Of a stretch of DNA of 24,402 nucleotides, positions 23,170 through 24,402 are shown piece by piece. The notes beneath the pieces are model-generated. The model saw nothing but the letters and a program-made list of their open reading frames with translations, had not been told where the DNA came from and searched no databases. The position numbers and the translations under genes are program-made. Source of the DNA: a virus; IMG/VR virus record IMGVR_UViG_3300034352_000004, positions 1-24,402 of that record. The stretch is one strand, 5' to 3'. Position 1 is the stretch's first letter. Each line of letters begins with the position of its first letter.

Positions 23170-23836
23170 TTTTCTTTTTCTTACTCCAATGCACACCGAT
23201 TCTCCAAGTTGGGTTTGAATCGATAAAGAAGTTCCTTGCAGCTTCGGTATGAAACTTCTTAGTCTTAATACCGTTAGTTGCTGGTTTCTTCGCAGACAGT
23301 TTACCTGCTTTTTTGGCATGATCTTTGTCTTTGAAGGAACCTTGTTGATCTGTAAACTTAGGATTATTACCAGATTTAACAGATGCTATACCACCAAGGC
23401 GGGCTCGTTCTTTACGACCTTCAGGTGTAGACCAATAATGAAAAGTGTCTTTTGACCCTGATTTGCGTTGAGTTTCTAAAGCTTTGGCGGTCCAAGATGA
23501 GCGAAGTGCATCCCACTTAGGGTTATGGAATCCTATTTGATTGTCACGGCAATATTCACCGACTTTGCGTCTATATTCAGTTGTTAGATTAGCACCTAAC
23601 ATATGCATAGCTCTTAGGTCATTTGTCTGTCCGTGTATAAGGTAAAGTAAATGATGAGCAGTTATATGCTCTTGGACAGTAAGATATGTGTAGTTGGTTT
23701 CGACATCTTTACCACCCGAATGTTTAGGTTGTATATGATGTTTATGAAGACCAGAACCTGGTGCGTAATGCTTCTTGTCAGAGATGCCTTCAAGGCAGAT
23801 GCGGGTGTAGAGGTAGATATAAATAGAGTTATACAT
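23150..23836 (-). CDS. HNH homing endonuclease, antisense between the helicase halves
   Basis: Probable site-specific DNA endonuclease that spreads the fractured locus. The best start is at 23836 (ATG preceded by AAAAGGAA, 7 bases spacing), giving 228 residues; an open extension to 23998 lacks a good ribosome site. The HNH/beta-beta-alpha-metal motif is clear: HKHHIQPKHSGG (His33-His34), ETNYTYL (Asn48), VQEHITAHHLLY (His57, His61). The C-terminal half is basic and repetitive in character (RKERARLGG, DHAKKAGKLSAKK), typical of the DNA-binding modules of phage homing enzymes. It is the only minus-strand gene and is richer in G+C than its neighbours (55 of 120 bases at 23401-23520 by hand count, against 15 of 60 at 18901-18960 in gene 43), which points to transfer. 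Its stop overlaps the IntN end by 20 bases, tail to tail. Confidence 0.9.
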   Translation of the reverse strand: MYNSIYIYLYTRICLEGISDKKHYAPGSGLHKHHIQPKHSGGKDVETNYTYLTVQEHITAHHLLYLIHGQTNDLRAMHMLGANLTTEYRRKVGEYCRDNQIGFHNPKWDALRSSWTAKALETQRKSGSKDTFHYWSTPEGRKERARLGGIASVKSGNNPKFTDQQGSFKDKDHAKKAGKLSAKKPATNGIKTKKFHTEAARNFFIDSNPTWRIGVHWSKKKKTTSSGI

Positions 23837-23865
23837 TATCGATTCCTTTTTAATCGTTAGTGTTA

Positions 23866-23910
23866 GGATAGGGGAGATGTTTCTGCATCTTTCCTGTCCG
23901 ATTTTATTAT
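23866..23910 (+). terminator. Terminator-like hairpin between endonuclease and IntC gene
   Basis: In + strand RNA the arms GGATAGGGGAGATG (23866-23879) and CATCTTTCCTGTCC (23886-23899) pair over 14 positions, including three G-U pairs, with a 6-base loop. GATTTTATTAT follows. In minus-strand RNA the three G-U pairs become mismatches, so the structure is tuned for + strand transcripts coming from the helicase N-part. Confidence 0.65.
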
Positions 23911-23911
23911 G

Positions 23912-23940
23912 TTGACTTATAACATCTTTTATGTTATAAT
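23912..23940 (+). promoter_or_regulatory. Sigma70-type promoter for the IntC-helicase gene
   Basis: TTGACT (23912-23917), 17-base spacer, TATAAT (23935-23940), one base from consensus, directly after the hairpin. The predicted start is about 20 bases before the ATG at 23968, which has its own ribosome site. Confidence 0.85.
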
Positions 23941-23942
23941 AG

Positions 23943-23950
23943 TATTTATA
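23943..23950 (-). promoter_or_regulatory. Late-type promoter box for the endonuclease
   Basis: TATTTATA on the + strand reads TATAAATA on the minus strand, the exact late-promoter sequence, about 107 bases upstream of the endonuclease start. The endonuclease may thus be made late. One 8-base match in AT-rich DNA can be chance. Confidence 0.5.
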
Positions 23951-23967
23951 CAAATTGAGAGGTCTAA

Positions 23968-24357
23968 ATGGAAATAAATCAAAATAACTGGTGTTCACCA
24001 GAAACCGTAGCTATATCTAAGATAGATACGTTACTTAAAGAAGGATATGAGATTGAAGTTGATTCGCCTGATGGTTGGGTTGGTGTTAACTTCTATATCG
24101 ACAAAGGCGACTTCCAAGAATATATTCTAAGAATACCTGGATATGAAGATGTGCGATGTAATGCCGATCATCTATTCGAGACAACTGTAGGTTGGATTCC
24201 AGCATCAGGTAATCAGAATAAAGAACTCCACTTCCTAACTAAAGATGGCTTTAAGAAAGGTAAAATATACGAATCTGAGAAGATCATTCCTATTGTTGAT
24301 ATCAATGTAGAGCATAAGAATCATAGATATTATACCAATGATATATCATCTCATAAT
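23968..24357 (+). other. Split intein C-fragment (IntC), 130 residues
   Basis: Carries the rest of a mini-intein with no internal endonuclease domain. Block B is VRCNADHLFETTVGWIPAS, with His68 of the T-x-x-H motif kept but Asn65 where Thr is usual. Block F is DINVEHKNHRYYTNDI (His119). Block G is SSHN, ending with His129-Asn130 before Thr131. The first 35 residues are acidic (GYEIEVDSPDG), opposite in charge to the basic IntN tail. Confidence 0.92.
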
Positions 24358-24402
24358 ACAGGTGTCGGGAAATCTCTCTTTATGTGTCATGTAGCTGGTG
24401 GT
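23968..24402 (+). CDS. 41: Intein C-fragment fused to the ATPase part of helicase gp41, 3' end outside window
   Basis: Open frame of 145 codons running off the window. It starts at ATG 23968 after GAGAGG (23957-23962). Residues 1-130 are an intein C-fragment, followed by extein residues TGVGKSLFMCHVAGG, which match the T4 gp41 Walker A region (GVNVGKSLGLCSLAA). Joined to the other half after its MAG, this gives TLNIVMAG-TGVGKS, the complete P-loop. The +1 residue is Thr131, a proper nucleophile for trans-splicing with Cys1 of the other half. This gene has its own promoter and start, so it is a second gene and not a broken remnant. The remaining helicase motifs lie downstream of the window. 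Confidence 0.95.
   Translation, partial: MEINQNNWCSPETVAISKIDTLLKEGYEIEVDSPDGWVGVNFYIDKGDFQEYILRIPGYEDVRCNADHLFETTVGWIPASGNQNKELHFLTKDGFKKGKIYESEKIIPIVDINVEHKNHRYYTNDISSHNTGVGKSLFMCHVAGG

Noticed and set aside
23160-23183. Weak hairpin with T-rich tail just after the IntN stop
   Set aside because: GAAGAAG/CTTTTTC pairs over only 7 AT-rich positions including a G-U pair; too weak to call a terminator.
22912-23319. Minus-strand ORF of 135 codons overlapping the endonuclease and helicase N-part
   Set aside because: Different frame from the HNH protein; no motif, and both overlapping genes are strongly supported.
23837-23998. 54-codon N-terminal extension of the endonuclease frame
   Set aside because: It covers the IntC promoter and ribosome site, has no good ribosome site itself, and the HNH protein has a well-placed AAAAGGAA before its ATG at 23836.
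23122-24357. One contiguous intein broken by a nonsense mutation or frameshift
   Set aside because: The C-fragment has its own promoter, ribosome site and ATG, the endonuclease between is on the other strand, and both fragments end or begin at positions known for atypical split inteins.
1-24402. tRNA genes, CRISPR arrays, insertion sequences, attachment sites
   Set aside because: None recognised on either strand; gaps between genes are short and are explained by promoters, terminators and leaders.

Overview
This window is a piece of the structural and replication core of a T4-like myovirus (tailed phage of the T4 superfamily). The gene order is 18-19-20-(67)-21-22-23-tube-like protein-uvsY-uvsW-55-47-46-45-44-62-regA-hsp20-43-primase-like-SNase-uvsX-(40)-41. 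That is the T4 core as laid out in marine and lake T4-like phages, including the typical Hsp20 and small conserved proteins. Base composition is strongly AT-rich. I see no tRNA, rRNA, insertion sequence or CRISPR array. The host cannot be named from the sequence. Every gene except one lies on the + strand.

Region 1 (1-7294) holds virion genes: tail sheath (3' part only), tail tube, portal, a small gp67-like protein, prohead protease, scaffold, major capsid protein and a small tube-like protein. Two strong hairpin terminators (1941-1979, 6761-6788) and three exact TATAAATA boxes, the T4 late-promoter motif, divide it into late units. Region 2 (7305-11420) holds uvsY, uvsW, an Sm-like small protein, the late sigma factor gp55 and the nuclease gp47. 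Region 3 (11422-22583) holds gp46, the clamp, clamp loader, RegA, Hsp20, DNA polymerase, an AEP-type primase-like protein, a thermonuclease, UvsX and a gp40-position protein.

The replication genes are punctuated by six perfect TTGACA-N17-TATAAT promoters, several of them overlapping the end of the preceding gene. Two carry operator-like dyads in the spacer.

Region 4 (22543-24402) is the most unusual part. The gene 41 (DnaB-type) replicative helicase is fractured. Its N-terminal part ends at the Walker A loop and is followed by a 15-residue intein N-fragment and a stop. An HNH endonuclease gene then lies on the opposite strand. After it comes a second + strand gene, with its own promoter and ribosome binding site, which encodes a 130-residue intein C-fragment ending in His-Asn, then Thr-Gly-Val-Gly-Lys-Ser and the rest of the helicase (cut by the window end). 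The helicase P-loop can therefore be completed only by protein trans-splicing. Fractured phage genes with split inteins and free-standing endonucleases are a known phenomenon, and so are atypical split inteins with very short N-fragments (AceL-TerL, VidaL). This locus combines the two, with an HNH endonuclease in antisense and its own transcription signals.

The proteins together make a T4-type replisome (43, 44/62, 45, 41), a recombination module (UvsX, UvsY, UvsW, 46/47), late transcription control (55 with the 45 clamp) and the head and tail structural set.
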